This document shows positions 37,032 through 46,122 of a DNA stretch of 64,000 bases, piece after piece. The stretch lies in NCBI RefSeq assembly GCF_020144925.1, contig NZ_NSLC01000004.1:248001-312000 (forward strand), written 5' to 3'. The notes below the pieces were generated by a model that was given only the letters and a program-made list of their open reading frames with translations, was not told the DNA's origin and did not search any database. The first letter of the stretch is position 1; every line of letters begins with the position of its first letter. The DNA is from Afifella sp. IM 167. Lineage in GTDB: Bacteria > Pseudomonadota > Alphaproteobacteria > Rhizobiales > Afifellaceae. The position numbers were made by a program, and so were the translations under genes.

Positions 37032-37622
37032 TCACCTCGCGAGGCTGGTGCCCCGATAGATATCCGAAAGTCTCGCCTCGAAGCCGAAGGCCGGGAGGCG
37101 GAGCACGTCGTCAAGCTCGGCGAGCTCGGTCATCGCCCAGCCCTCCTCGCGCGCCCACAGGCGGACGCGCACCTCGTCCTGATGGATCGCCAGGCAATAG
37201 AGATTGTCGGGGTGGCGCTGATAGAGCTCGATCTTGCGGGCGATCATCTCGGCCGTGTTGGAGGGCGACAAAATCTCCGCTGCGAGGTGAAAGATCGTGG
37301 CATACCGGCCGGACAATCTCGCCGTCGATACCACGACCACGTCCGGCTCGGGATTGAAGTCCTCGACGCCGGGGATACGCACACCCATCTCCTCGAAGGC
37401 TTCCCGGTCGGGGCAGGTCGCCTCCAAGGCGTCGTCGAGCAGGCGTGCAAGCCGCTTGGAAATGACGTGGTGAGCGGCATCAGGGGGGACCATCATCATG
37501 GCGCAACCATCCACAAGCTGCCAGCGCTCCTCGTCCGGCCGGCCCATGTAGAATTCCAGGAATTGATCGGCCGTCCAGAGCCCGGTGCCGCGACGTTCCG
37601 CCTCCTTCGCGAGAGCCGTCAT
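37032..37622 (-). CDS. Uma2-family (DUF820) putative endonuclease
   Basis: 196 residues. The Uma2 fold is shown by WTADQFLEFYMGRPDEERWQLVDG in pieces, EPDVVVVS, AEILSPSNTAEMIARKIELYQ and YCLAIHQDEVRVRLW. The PD-(D/E)xK-like residues are the Asp of EPDVVV and the Glu of AEILSP. These proteins are annotated as restriction-endonuclease-like, but their role in cells is not settled. It is most frequent in cyanobacteria and scattered elsewhere, so it may be acquired. No toxin-antitoxin or methylase partner is adjacent. Confidence 0.82.
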   Translation of the reverse strand: MTALAKEAERRGTGLWTADQFLEFYMGRPDEERWQLVDGCAMMMVPPDAAHHVISKRLARLLDDALEATCPDREAFEEMGVRIPGVEDFNPEPDVVVVSTARLSGRYATIFHLAAEILSPSNTAEMIARKIELYQRHPDNLYCLAIHQDEVRVRLWAREEGWAMTELAELDDVLRLPAFGFEARLSDIYRGTSLAR

Positions 37623-37632
37623 CGCGCCGGCC

Positions 37633-37821
37633 TCAGCCCCGTTCGCGCGGGCGGTAGTGGCCGGTCTCCGGATCGCGCTCGAGCAATTCGCCGCGGTCCT
37701 CGGCGCTGACGCGCTCGGCCTCGCGGACCTTCACGTCGACGCGCGCCATCTCTTTCTTGAGCGTCTTCCAGGCGTAATAGCCGCCGGCGGCGACCAGTCC
37801 GAGAAAGATGAGCTGTGGCAT
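37633..37821 (-). CDS. Small single-pass membrane protein
   Basis: 62 residues: an N-terminal hydrophobic segment (PQLIFLGLVAAGGYYAW), then a charged helix and a Pro/Arg tail (RDPETGHYRPRERG). It starts four bases downstream of the S49 protease stop. I recall a similar small gene beside the S49 peptidase in other Hyphomicrobiales. Function unknown; a partner of the protease is possible. Confidence 0.6.
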   Translation of the reverse strand: MPQLIFLGLVAAGGYYAWKTLKKEMARVDVKVREAERVSAEDRGELLERDPETGHYRPRERG

Positions 37822-37825
37822 CGCG

Positions 37826-38680
37826 CTAACCTCCGAAACGCTGCCTCAGACTACGCTCTTCAAGCGTCGCCCAAAAGCCCTCGCCGGCCCCTTCGGCAAG
37901 GCTGGCGCCGAGGCCGGTCGCCCCCTTGCCGGAGCGCAGACCGAAGAGGCCGCGCTCGGAGGAGATGATTTTCAGGCGGACTTCCTCGCCGTATTTCTCG
38001 CGCAGCACATGGCGCATGTCGCCGAGCCGGTCGGCAAGACCGAGTGAAACGGCCGTCTTGCCCGACCAGAAGGCGCCGGAGAAGATTTCAGGATCGTCGG
38101 CGAGCACCGAGCCGCGGCGCGCGCGCACGAGGTCGATGAAGAGGTCGTGCACCTCCTCCTGGATGGCCTTCAGCCGCTTCACGTCCTCCGCCTTCTCCGG
38201 CTGGAACGGGTCGAGGATCACCTTCGATTCGCCCGAGGTGTAGACGCGCCGCTCGATGCCGAGCTTGTGGATCGCCTCCACGAAGCCGAAGCCCGCCGAG
38301 ACGACGCCGATGGAACCGACGATGGAAGCCGGATCGCAGATGATCTCGTCGCCGGCGCAGGCGATCATGTAGCCGCCGGAGGCGCAGACATCCTCCACGA
38401 AGACGATGACGTGCTTTTCCTTCTCCTCGGCCAGCGCACGGATGCGCTTGTAGATGAGGTGCGACTGGACCGGCGCGCCGCCCGGCGAATCGATGATGAT
38501 CGCCACGGCCTTGGCGTTCTTCATCGCGAACGCCTTTTTCAGGGGGGCGGCGACGGAGGCGAGCGAAAGGCCCGGGCGAAAGCGGCTCCCTCGGCCTATG
38601 ACGCCGGAGAGGCGGACAACCGGCACTGTCGGATGGCCCTGCAACGCGGCCGGCAAAAATCTCTTGATCGGGTTCGGCAT
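37826..38680 (-). CDS. S49-family signal peptide peptidase
   Basis: 284 residues from ATG 38680. The nucleophile Ser101 lies in VCASGGYMIACAGDE, and the general base Lys153 (SGESKVILDPF) is 52 residues later, the same spacing as Ser/Lys in known SppA enzymes. SPGG at 65-68 forms the oxyanion region. There is no clear N-terminal transmembrane helix, so it may be a peripheral or cytoplasmic-side form. It would degrade cleaved signal peptides or other membrane-protein fragments. Upstream in-frame sequence to 39241 lacks conservation and overlaps the methyltransferase. Confidence 0.9.
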   Translation of the reverse strand: MPNPIKRFLPAALQGHPTVPVVRLSGVIGRGSRFRPGLSLASVAAPLKKAFAMKNAKAVAIIIDSPGGAPVQSHLIYKRIRALAEEKEKHVIVFVEDVCASGGYMIACAGDEIICDPASIVGSIGVVSAGFGFVEAIHKLGIERRVYTSGESKVILDPFQPEKAEDVKRLKAIQEEVHDLFIDLVRARRGSVLADDPEIFSGAFWSGKTAVSLGLADRLGDMRHVLREKYGEEVRLKIISSERGLFGLRSGKGATGLGASLAEGAGEGFWATLEERSLRQRFGG

Positions 38681-38775
38681 GTCGGAGGCAAATCTCTGTT
38701 CGGGTGACTTCGTTCCTGAGTATCTGCGGCTACATGGTCGCGACCGGCGGCTTTGGCCAGTGGCGGCGGGCCTGC

Positions 38776-39549
38776 TTACGGCGCCAGAAGGGAAAAATCG
38801 GCGCGCCCGCGCAGCACCGCGTCGATCCTTTCCGTCCAGCCTCCGCCCGCCTCGTGGAGAACGAGGCCGGGAAGAAGCTTCAGCGGCGCCCTGCCCGCCA
38901 GCCTTGCGACGACGAGGATGCGGCTCGCCGGCTCGCCCGCATGCGGATGGAAGGGCAGCACGGTGACGGCGCCGAAACGGGGCGCGAGGGCGGCGAGAAT
39001 TTCGCCGAGCCGGTCGGCGCGGTGGATGAGGGCCAGCCCGCCCGCGGGTTTCAGGAGACCTGCGGCGGCCGCCACCCAGCCCCGTAGCGGATCGGCGGCG
39101 GCATGGTGGGCGAAGCGGCGGCGCCCGTCCGGCGAGACGCTGGAAGCGCTCTCCACGTAAAAGGGCGGGTTGGCGAGGACGACATCGGGCCGGCGCTCGC
39201 CGGCAAGCTTTCCGGCAAGATCCTGATCCATTATGTCGCACTCCAGGAAGCCGGCGCGCGCGGCAAAGGCGGCATTGGCGGCAAGGCCGAGCGCGGCCTC
39301 GGCCTCTCCAAAGGCCACCGGATCGGCCTCCAGGCCGAGAACGGAAAGACCCGCACAGCGCGCGGTCAGAGACAGCGTGACGGCGCCCGTCCCGCAGCCG
39401 AACTCCACGGCGAGCCCTTTCGCCGAGGCGGCGAGCGCGGCCTGCAGGAGCGCCGCATCGAGGCCGGGCCGGTGGCCGGAAGCCGGCCGCACCAGCGCGA
39501 CGCGATCTCCGAGAAAGCCGTGCGTGGCGGGCTCCGCCAACCCCTGCAT
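38776..39549 (-). CDS. TrmN6-like N6-adenine methyltransferase
   Basis: 257 residues, a class I SAM-dependent methyltransferase. The SAM loop EFGCGTG is at 49-55 and the catalytic NPPF at 127-130. That combination fits the tRNA1(Val) A37 N6-methyltransferase (TrmN6/YfiC) group. The target RNA is inferred, not shown. The stop-to-start distance from the DUF2007 gene is five bases, so the two are probably cotranscribed. Confidence 0.85.
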   Translation of the reverse strand: MQGLAEPATHGFLGDRVALVRPASGHRPGLDAALLQAALAASAKGLAVEFGCGTGAVTLSLTARCAGLSVLGLEADPVAFGEAEAALGLAANAAFAARAGFLECDIMDQDLAGKLAGERRPDVVLANPPFYVESASSVSPDGRRRFAHHAAADPLRGWVAAAAGLLKPAGGLALIHRADRLGEILAALAPRFGAVTVLPFHPHAGEPASRILVVARLAGRAPLKLLPGLVLHEAGGGWTERIDAVLRGRADFSLLAP

Positions 39550-39554
39550 CGCCC

Positions 39555-39788
39555 TCAGTGCCCCCGGTTCAGGTCGAGTTCGTCCGAAAGCCCCGCTTCC
39601 TTCAGGATGCGCTCGGCACGATCCTTCTCTCCCGCCTCAACGAGGATGCGCCGCGGCAGGACACCCAGCGAGCCTTCCATGATGCTCATATTGGCGTCCG
39701 CGATGGTGTAGCGCAGCTTCGCTTCCTTCATCAGCGCCTCGATGAAAGAGATCAGCGCGAGATCGTTGGTTCGGATAAGCTCTTCCAT
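39555..39788 (-). CDS. DUF2007-family small protein
   Basis: 77 residues from ATG 39788. The compact domain (MEELIRTNDLALISFIEALM, YTIADANMSIMEGSLG, RRILVEAGEKDRAERILKE) resembles DUF2007, a fold related to PII-like or ACT regulators. Function unknown. It is divergent from the polyprenyl synthase gene and upstream of the TrmN6-like methyltransferase, an order I recall from other Hyphomicrobiales. Confidence 0.75.
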   Translation of the reverse strand: MEELIRTNDLALISFIEALMKEAKLRYTIADANMSIMEGSLGVLPRRILVEAGEKDRAERILKEAGLSDELDLNRGH

Positions 39789-39923
39789 CCTCGCTCCCTT
39801 CCGGCGTAGAGACGGCACCCTGAAAACGCCGGCCGAGACACCGGCCGGCACGCCGCGTGCGAATCTGTCTCTTTGCTCGGCGCGGTATCCGCTCTAACGT
39901 TCGTCCCAGCAAGGAGTTCTCAA

Positions 39924-40940
39924 TTGGGCGTTATCCTGTCGCTTGAGGAGCGGAAGTCGGGCGGAGCCACGCTCGAGCCGCTGGTCGAGATTACCCGCGC
40001 TGGCATGGATGCCGTGAACCGGCTGATCCTAGAGCGCACCGGCTCGCAAGTCACTCTGATCCCCGAGGTGGCCCGCTATCTCGTCGATTCGGGGGGCAAA
40101 CGCATGCGGCCGATGCTCACGGTCGCCTGCGCGCAGGCCTGTGGCTACGAGGGCGAGGGCCATGTCCGCCTCGCCGCTTCCGTGGAGTTCATGCATACGG
40201 CGACGCTCTTCCACGACGACGTGGTGGACGAGAGCGACACGCGGCGCGGCAAGCGCACGGCGCGGCTGCTGTGGGGCAACAAGGAAACCGTGCTCGTCGG
40301 CGATTTCCTGCTCGGCCAGGCCTTCAAGATGATGGTCGATGTCGGCTCGCTCGATTCGCTGCGGGTCCTGTCGGAGGCCTCCGCCACCATCGCCGAGGGC
40401 GAGGTGATGCAGCTCGGCACGGCGAAGAATACCGAGACGACGGAAGACGAATATCTGGAGGTGATCCGCTCCAAGACGGCCGCGCTGTTCCAGGCCGCGG
40501 CCGAGGTCGGGCCCATCGTCGCCGGCGCCGACCGCGCCACGCGCGCCGCCTTCCGCTCCTTCGGCGCCAATCTCGGCATCGCCTTCCAGCTGATCGACGA
40601 CGCTCTCGACTATGGCGGGGCGACGCCGGCCCTCGGCAAGAATGTCGGCGACGACTTCCGCGAGGGCAAGCTGACGCTGCCCGTCGTCCTCGCCTATCGG
40701 CGCGGCACGCCGGAAGACCGGGAGTTCTGGCGCAAGACGCTCGTCGATGGCGAAGCTTCCGACGAGGGGCTGAAGCACGCCATGGAGCTTCTGGAAAAGA
40801 CCGGCGCGCTCGCCGACACGGTCGACCGCGCCAAGCATTACGGCGCCATGGCGCGCGACGCGCTCGCCCCCGTTCCGGAAAGCCAGGAAAAAGCCGCACT
40901 TCTGGGGGCAGTTGAATTTTGTGTCGCACGCGTCCATTGA
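39924..40940 (+). CDS. ispB: Polyprenyl (octa/decaprenyl) diphosphate synthase
   Basis: 338 residues from TTG 39924, with AAGGAG seven bases upstream. The two Asp-rich motifs of trans-prenyltransferases are DDVVD (98-102, in FHDDVVDESDTRRG) and DDALD (225-229, in LIDDALDYGG). They bind the allylic diphosphate through Mg2+. It makes the long side chain of ubiquinone; alphaproteobacteria mostly use ten isoprene units, but chain length is not readable by eye. The TPR-LysM and ispE genes follow. Confidence 0.93.
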   Translation: MGVILSLEERKSGGATLEPLVEITRAGMDAVNRLILERTGSQVTLIPEVARYLVDSGGKRMRPMLTVACAQACGYEGEGHVRLAASVEFMHTATLFHDDVVDESDTRRGKRTARLLWGNKETVLVGDFLLGQAFKMMVDVGSLDSLRVLSEASATIAEGEVMQLGTAKNTETTEDEYLEVIRSKTAALFQAAAEVGPIVAGADRATRAAFRSFGANLGIAFQLIDDALDYGGATPALGKNVGDDFREGKLTLPVVLAYRRGTPEDREFWRKTLVDGEASDEGLKHAMELLEKTGALADTVDRAKHYGAMARDALAPVPESQEKAALLGAVEFCVARVH

Positions 40941-41061
40941 ACGGGTGCGGCATTCGGTCTGAAATGTGGGGGATGGGGGACGTTTCCGCCCGGCGCGGAA
41001 GCGCCCTTTGCATATATCGGAAGCCGATCACGCTTTCCTGGGCCGATATGGGAGTTCCCGC

Positions 41062-43215
41062 ATGACCCTTTCTCGCTCGCTTCGGACGCCCGCCAGCCGG
41101 GCACGCACCCTGTTTTCCAGGGTCTCGCTCGCAGCCCTCGTCTCGGCCGGCCTCTCCTTCGCCGCCCTTTCCGCGGAGGCAAAGACGAGCGCCGAGGACC
41201 GGGTGGAGCTCACCAACCTTGCCGGCACGCTGCTGGCCGCGCGCGCGGCCGACGACAGCAAGGACATCGTCCGCGGCGCCCGCTTCTACCGCAAGGCCTA
41301 CGAACGGGATCCGAGCAATCCGCTCTGGCTGGAGCGCGCGGTGGTGCTGACCACCGCCGAGGGCGACATCCGCACGGCCCTGCCTTTGGCGCGCGACCTT
41401 GCCGAAAAGGCGAGCGACAGCCAGATCGCGAGCTTCATCCTCGCCGCCGATCTCATCCGCGAGAAGAAGTACGACGACGCGCTGAGCGAGGTCGAAAAGT
41501 CCGACAAGGGCGCGCTCGCCAAGCTCACCTCCGGCCTTCTGAAGGGTTGGGTGCTCTACGCGCAGGGCCACGGCAAGGAAGCCGTTGCCGCCATCGACGC
41601 GCTTGAGGGCGAGACCTGGTACGAGCCCTTCAAGCTCCTGCATGCCGGCTACATCGCCAACCTTTCGGGCGACAAGGAAGCCGCGCTTTCGCATCTGTCC
41701 AAGGCCTTCGAGCGCGACCAGAGCGCCGTTCGCATCGTGGAGGCCTATGCGCGCCAGCTCGCCGCCAACGGCGACACGCCCAAGGCGAAGAAGACGCTGT
41801 CGGAATTTCTGGAGCGCTTCCCCGACAATGCGCTGGCGCTCCAGGCGCTTGAGGACGTCTCCTCCGGCAAGCCGGTCCGCCAGGGCGTCACCGACCCGGT
41901 CGAGGGCGCCGCCGAGGCCTTCTCCGGCATCGGCGCGGCGATCGGCCAGGAAGGCGGCTTCGAGCTCGCCGCCGTCTATCTCCGCCTCGCGCTCTATCTC
42001 GATCCCTCGACCGGCGGGGGCCTCGCGGCTCTGTCGCTCGGCAACCTCTTCGAGGCCAACGGCCTCGGCGACCAGGCGATCGCCGTGCTGCAGGCCATCC
42101 CGAAGAAGGCGCCGTTCCGGCCGCTCGGAACGCTGCGCTCGGCCATCGTCCTCGACAAGGAAGACCATGTCGAGCAGGCCCGCAACGCCTTCGAGGAGGC
42201 GATCGCGCGCAACCCGGACGACCTGCAGGCCTACATCGCCTACGGCAACATGCAGCGCGGGCGCGAGAAATACGAGGCGGCGGCGGAAATCTACGGCCGC
42301 GCCATCGACAAGCTCGGCAAGCCGACGCGCAACGACTGGACGCTCTTCTACTTCCGCGGCATCGCCTATGAGCGCTCCAAGGCCTGGCCGAAGGCGGAAG
42401 CGGACTTCAAGAAGGCTCTGCAGCTCTACCCGGACCAGCCGCTGGTGCTGAACTACCTCGGCTATTCCTGGGTCGACATGGGCATGAACCTCGACGAGGC
42501 GCTGGACATGATCAAGAAGGCGGTGGAGCTGCGTCCCAATGACGGCTTCATCGTCGACAGCCTCGGCTGGGCCTATTACCGGCTCGGCCGCTACGACGAG
42601 GCGGTGGAGGAGATCGAGCAGGCCGTCGCCCTGCAGCCGGCCGATCCGGTGATCAACGATCACCTGGGCGACGCCTACTGGAAGGCCGGCCGCAAGCTGG
42701 AAGCCCAGTTCCAGTGGCGCCATGCGCGCGATCTCGGCGCCAAGCTGCCGGAACTGGAAGTGATCAACCGCAAGATCGCCGCCGAATCGCTGGTGGAGAC
42801 GGCGCCGCGCATCGAGCCGCAGAAAGACAAGGATTCCGGCCGCGCCGAGCCTGAGCAGAAGGACGCGGCGACGGAGAACGACATGAAGGCGGCCACCGCC
42901 CCGGCGGAAGAGCCGGCCGCCAAAGACGTGAAAGCTGGCGAGGCGAAGACTGGCGAGGCTGAAAAGGCGGCTACGGAAGCCGCCGGCACCGCCATGACCG
43001 CTCCGGCCTCCAATGCGGCGAGCGCGCCACAGGACGATGCCTCGCAGAAGGATTCCTACCTTGTGCAGCCGGGCGATTCGCTCTGGACGATCGCCGACCG
43101 CCTTCTCGGCAATGGCGAGGCCTATCGCTCGATCCTGGAAGCCAACCGCGACATTCTGAAGAACGCCAATGCCCTGCGCCCGGGCATGCGATTGAAGATT
43201 CCGGGCGAGCTTTGA
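41062..43215 (+). CDS. Exported TPR protein with C-terminal LysM domain
   Basis: 717 residues from ATG 41062. A signal peptide (ARTLFSRVSLAALVSAGLS, ending AALSAEA) precedes about ten tetratricopeptide repeats. The clearest are around residues 370-560 (AYGNMQRGREKYEAAAEIYGRAI, VLNYLGYSWVDMGMNLDEALDMI, GFIVDSLGWAYYRLGRYDEAVEEI). A Lys/Glu/Ala-rich linker follows. Residues 664-717 form a LysM domain (YLVQPGDSLWTIADRLL, RPGMRLKIPGE), which binds peptidoglycan glycans. It is probably periplasmic and tethered to the wall, scaffolding other proteins. The stop overlaps ispE. Confidence 0.87.
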   Translation: MTLSRSLRTPASRARTLFSRVSLAALVSAGLSFAALSAEAKTSAEDRVELTNLAGTLLAARAADDSKDIVRGARFYRKAYERDPSNPLWLERAVVLTTAEGDIRTALPLARDLAEKASDSQIASFILAADLIREKKYDDALSEVEKSDKGALAKLTSGLLKGWVLYAQGHGKEAVAAIDALEGETWYEPFKLLHAGYIANLSGDKEAALSHLSKAFERDQSAVRIVEAYARQLAANGDTPKAKKTLSEFLERFPDNALALQALEDVSSGKPVRQGVTDPVEGAAEAFSGIGAAIGQEGGFELAAVYLRLALYLDPSTGGGLAALSLGNLFEANGLGDQAIAVLQAIPKKAPFRPLGTLRSAIVLDKEDHVEQARNAFEEAIARNPDDLQAYIAYGNMQRGREKYEAAAEIYGRAIDKLGKPTRNDWTLFYFRGIAYERSKAWPKAEADFKKALQLYPDQPLVLNYLGYSWVDMGMNLDEALDMIKKAVELRPNDGFIVDSLGWAYYRLGRYDEAVEEIEQAVALQPADPVINDHLGDAYWKAGRKLEAQFQWRHARDLGAKLPELEVINRKIAAESLVETAPRIEPQKDKDSGRAEPEQKDAATENDMKAATAPAEEPAAKDVKAGEAKTGEAEKAATEAAGTAMTAPASNAASAPQDDASQKDSYLVQPGDSLWTIADRLLGNGEAYRSILEANRDILKNANALRPGMRLKIPGEL

Positions 43216-44087
43216 GGCCACCGGACGAAGCCATCGCCCGGACGGCCTTCGCCAAGGTCAATCTCGCCCTGCATGTGACCGGCCGCAGGCCGGACGGCTA
43301 CCACCTCCTCGATACCCTCGCCGTCTTCGCCGATATCGGCGACGACCTGCGCTTCGTCTCGGCCGAAGCGCTCTCGCTGGAGGTGACGGGCATCTTCTCG
43401 GCCGAGGTGCCGCGCGGGCCCGACAATCTCATCCTGCGCGCCGCCGAGGCGCTCGCCGCCGAATGTCCCGACCGGCGCAGGCGCGGCGCGGCGATCTTCG
43501 TGCGCAAGGAACTGCCGGCCGGCGCCGGGCTCGGCGGAGGCTCCGCGGATGCGGCCGCAACGCTGCTTGCGCTGTGTGAGCTCTGGGAGTGCGACTGCCG
43601 CACCGAAAGGCTTGTCGAGCTGGCGACGAAACTCGGGGCCGACGTGCCGATGGCGCTCTTTTCCAAGGGGCTCAGGGCCGGCGGGATCGGCGAGGACATC
43701 CGCGTCCTGCCGGATATGCCGCCCCTGCCGATGGTGCTCGCCTGGCCGGCACGGCCGGTCTCCACCGCGCGTGTGTTCTCCGCCCTCGCCTCGCATGACG
43801 GCGCGGGCCTGCCGGAAATGCCGGAAGGGCTCGCCGACGTCGCGGCCGTCGCCGACTACCTCGCCGCCACCGACAACCATCTCCAGGGCGCGGCCATGGA
43901 GATCGAGCCGGCGATCGAAGAGGCGATCCGCCTGCTGGAGGAGACACCTGCGCTGATGGCGCGCATGTCCGGCTCCGGCTCGGCCTGCTTTGCCCTCTAC
44001 CGCGACGAACAGGCGGCGGATGCGGCGGCCGAGGCGCTGCGCGAGGAGCGGCCGAACTGGTGGGTGCGCGCGGCGGTGGCAAGCTGA
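43212..44087 (+). CDS. ispE: 4-diphosphocytidyl-2-C-methyl-D-erythritol kinase
   Basis: 291 residues, a GHMP kinase. The ATP loop is LPAGAGLGGGSADAAATL (101-118). The N-terminal FAKVNLALHVTGRRPDGYH and DTLAVFADIGD are typical IspE. It phosphorylates CDP-methylerythritol in the MEP pathway, upstream of the polyprenyl synthase two genes earlier. Start TTG 43212 overlaps the TPR-LysM stop by four bases. It is the least common start codon here, but the frame has no closer ATG. Confidence 0.94.
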   Translation: MRPPDEAIARTAFAKVNLALHVTGRRPDGYHLLDTLAVFADIGDDLRFVSAEALSLEVTGIFSAEVPRGPDNLILRAAEALAAECPDRRRRGAAIFVRKELPAGAGLGGGSADAAATLLALCELWECDCRTERLVELATKLGADVPMALFSKGLRAGGIGEDIRVLPDMPPLPMVLAWPARPVSTARVFSALASHDGAGLPEMPEGLADVAAVADYLAATDNHLQGAAMEIEPAIEEAIRLLEETPALMARMSGSGSACFALYRDEQAADAAAEALREERPNWWVRAAVAS

Positions 44088-44094
44088 CGCCTCC

Positions 44095-44122
44095 CCTGCC
44101 GCGCATGTCCTGCCGCGCATGT
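44095..44122. repeat. 14-bp direct tandem repeat, two copies
   Basis: CCTGCCGCGCATGT occurs twice back to back (44095-44108 and 44109-44122) just after ispE. It is non-coding and no role is evident. Confidence 0.85.
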
Positions 44123-44128
44123 GAGGAA

Positions 44129-44154
44129 ACGGGCCCGCCCGAAGGCGAGCCCGT
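44129..44154. terminator. Strong GC hairpin between convergent genes
   Basis: ACGGGC-CCGCC-CGAA-GGCGA-GCCCGT: an outer 6-bp stem and a 4-bp inner stem around a CGAA loop, between ispE and the convergent Gly-rich gene. There is no U-tract, so it may be a bidirectional but weak terminator. Confidence 0.4.
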
Positions 44155-44175
44155 CCGGCATCCCTGCCGCAAGGC

Positions 44176-44532
44176 CTAGCGCGCGCAGTAGTTCATCTGC
44201 ACCCGCCCGTTGATGCGGTTCAGCTCGTAGCAGTCGCGCACCGGCTGCAGATAGCCGTTGATGCGGATACGGCGCACGCGGCAGGTGCAGTCGCTGTCCG
44301 CCTTCGGCAGGATGCGACGCACGCGCCGCGTCGGGCGCGGACGCTCCGGCCGCTTGGGGTCGACATGGGTGAAGGGCCCGATATCGAGACGCGAGAAGGC
44401 CGCGCCTCCCCCGCCGCCACCGCCGCCGCCGCCGCGACCGCCGCCGCCGCCCTGGCTCTGGGCGGCCGCCATGGTGACACCGCCGATGAGGATCGCGGCC
44501 GAAACCGCAAGGGTTGCAATCTTCCTGTTCAT
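44176..44532 (-). CDS. Exported Gly-rich protein with basic Cys domain
   Basis: 118 residues from ATG 44532 (AAGGAG upstream). A signal peptide (MNRKIATLAVSAAILIGGVTMAAAQ) is followed by an almost pure glycine run and a basic region rich in Arg/Pro. A C-terminal segment has four cysteines (SDCTCRVRRIRING, RDCYELNR, NYC). It is probably a periplasmic or surface protein. Family not recognised. The glycine tract is encoded by a GGC/GCC simple repeat and could vary in length. Confidence 0.6.
   Translation of the reverse strand: MNRKIATLAVSAAILIGGVTMAAAQSQGGGGGRGGGGGGGGGGAAFSRLDIGPFTHVDPKRPERPRPTRRVRRILPKADSDCTCRVRRIRINGYLQPVRDCYELNRINGRVQMNYCAR
44408..44452. repeat. GCC/GGC trinucleotide tract
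   Basis: About 45 bases of near-perfect CCG/CCR triplets encoding the poly-glycine of the exported protein on the minus strand. Such tracts are prone to slippage and to sequencing error. Changes by whole triplets would keep the frame. Confidence 0.8.
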
Positions 44533-44716
44533 GATCGTCACTCCTTCAGGCTCCATGCCTCGCGGAGTGGGTGGATCGGGGAGGGCAAAAGGTTCACTGC
44601 AGCGGAAGGCTCTCGCAACCGCCTTCGCCTTGACCGGCCCGCCCCGGCATGGCAGGCAGCGTGCGCGGCGCTAGGTTTCCGTCCTGAAGCGCCGCGTTTC
44701 CCGAAAGCCGAGACCG

Positions 44717-45658
44717 ATGAGAGAGACTGCCGCTTTGGAGCATATGAGCCCGACGCGCTCCTTCCAGGGCCTCATCCTCACGCTGCAGCGCTACTGGGCC
44801 GAGCGAGGCTGCGTCATCCTGCAGCCCTACGACATGGAAGTGGGCGCCGGCACCTTCCATCCGGCGACGACGCTGCGCGCGCTCGGGCCGCGACCGTGGA
44901 ACGCCGCCTATGTGCAGCCCTCGCGCCGGCCGGCCGACGGGCGCTACGGCGAGAACCCCAACCGCCTGCAGCACTACTACCAGTTCCAGGTGATCCTGAA
45001 GCCTTCGCCGCCGGATCTGCAGGAGCTCTATCTCGGCTCGCTGGAGGCGATCGGCGTCAGGGCCGACCTGCACGACATCCGTTTCGTGGAGGACGACTGG
45101 GAGAGCCCGACGCTCGGCGCATGGGGACTCGGCTGGGAGTGCTGGTGCGACGGCATGGAGGTCTCGCAGTTCACCTATTTCCAGCAGGTCTGCGGCTACG
45201 ATTGCGCGCCCGTGGCGGGCGAGCTCACCTACGGGCTGGAGCGGCTGGCCATGTATGTGCAGGGCATCGACAACGTCTACGACCTCAATTTCAACGGCCG
45301 CGAAGGCGCGGAGAAGGTCTCCTACGGCGATGTCTTCCTGCAGGCCGAGCGGGAATATTCGCGCCACAATTTCGAGCATGCCAACACCGAGCGGCTGCTC
45401 ACCCATTTCCAGGACGCGGAAGCCGAATGCAAGGCGCTGCTGGCGGCCGGGCAGGAAGAGGCCGAGCGCGAGGGCGGCCACCACCGGATGGTGCTGCCGG
45501 CCTACGACCAGTGCATCAAGGCGAGCCACATCTTCAATCTCCTCGACGCGCGCGGCGTGATTTCGCCGACCGAGCGGCAGAACTACATCCTGAGGGTCCG
45601 CAGCCTCGCGACCGCATGCGGCGGCGCCTGGCTGATGACCGAAGCCGGAGGCGCCTGA
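44717..45658 (+). CDS. glyQ: Glycyl-tRNA synthetase alpha subunit
   Basis: 313 residues from ATG 44717. An ATG at 44744 ([18 protein letters not shown]) with TTGGAG just upstream is an equally good start. It is the catalytic class II subunit of the tetrameric enzyme: [27 protein letters not shown] and [20 protein letters not shown] are diagnostic. It forms Gly-AMP and charges tRNA-Gly with the beta subunit encoded two genes downstream. Confidence 0.97.
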   Translation: MRETAALEHMSPTRSFQGLILTLQRYWAERGCVILQPYDMEVGAGTFHPATTLRALGPRPWNAAYVQPSRRPADGRYGENPNRLQHYYQFQVILKPSPPDLQELYLGSLEAIGVRADLHDIRFVEDDWESPTLGAWGLGWECWCDGMEVSQFTYFQQVCGYDCAPVAGELTYGLERLAMYVQGIDNVYDLNFNGREGAEKVSYGDVFLQAEREYSRHNFEHANTERLLTHFQDAEAECKALLAAGQEEAEREGGHHRMVLPAYDQCIKASHIFNLLDARGVISPTERQNYILRVRSLATACGGAWLMTEAGGA

Positions 45659-45659
45659 G

Positions 45660-46115
45660 ATGTCCGACGAGACGAATGCAGGCGGGGAGAACCCGGCGCC
45701 CCCGCCGCCGGCCAAGCGCATCCCCATGGTCTTCACCGCCCAGTCCTGGACGGCGAGCTTTCGCCTGAACCGCTCCGGGCGCATGGAGAGCGAGGCGGCC
45801 TATGCGATCGGCGAACTCGCCTGGCGCGGCGAGGATGGCACGCACAACCAGGCCGCGCGGCTTTCGCTGGTCAAGCGCGACGCCAACGAGAGGCTGGAGC
45901 TTTCGTTCGCCCAGGAGATCGCGCGCCTCACCGTGCCGATCGACGAATCCGCCCTGCAGCGCATGATCGAGCGCATCAAGGATTACGTCAGCGGCCACGA
46001 CATGCTGATGCGCGTCGTCTTCAACGCCGCCGCGGGCATGTCCCACCAGTATCTGGAGGCGGTCGACATCTCCTTCTCCTCCCGCTCGCCCAAGTCCGGG
46101 CCGGACCAGGACTGA
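45660..46115 (+). CDS. Hypothetical protein between glyQ and glyS
   Basis: 151 residues, starting one base after the glyQ stop and ending seven before glyS, so it is certainly cotranscribed. The first 20 residues are Pro/Gly-rich and the rest mixed alpha/beta ([42 protein letters not shown]). No signal peptide. I do not recognise a family. A gene in this slot recurs, as I recall, in other Hyphomicrobiales, which suggests a conserved partner rather than an insertion. Confidence 0.7.
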   Translation: MSDETNAGGENPAPPPPAKRIPMVFTAQSWTASFRLNRSGRMESEAAYAIGELAWRGEDGTHNQAARLSLVKRDANERLELSFAQEIARLTVPIDESALQRMIERIKDYVSGHDMLMRVVFNAAAGMSHQYLEAVDISFSSRSPKSGPDQD

Positions 46116-46122
46116 CCCAAAA

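Noticed and set aside
40324-43221. A 965-codon open frame on the minus strand opposite the polyprenyl synthase and TPR-LysM genes
   Set aside because: It is low-complexity and Arg/Gly/Leu-rich with no conserved motif, and fully opposite two well-supported genes. GC-rich third positions keep antisense frames open.
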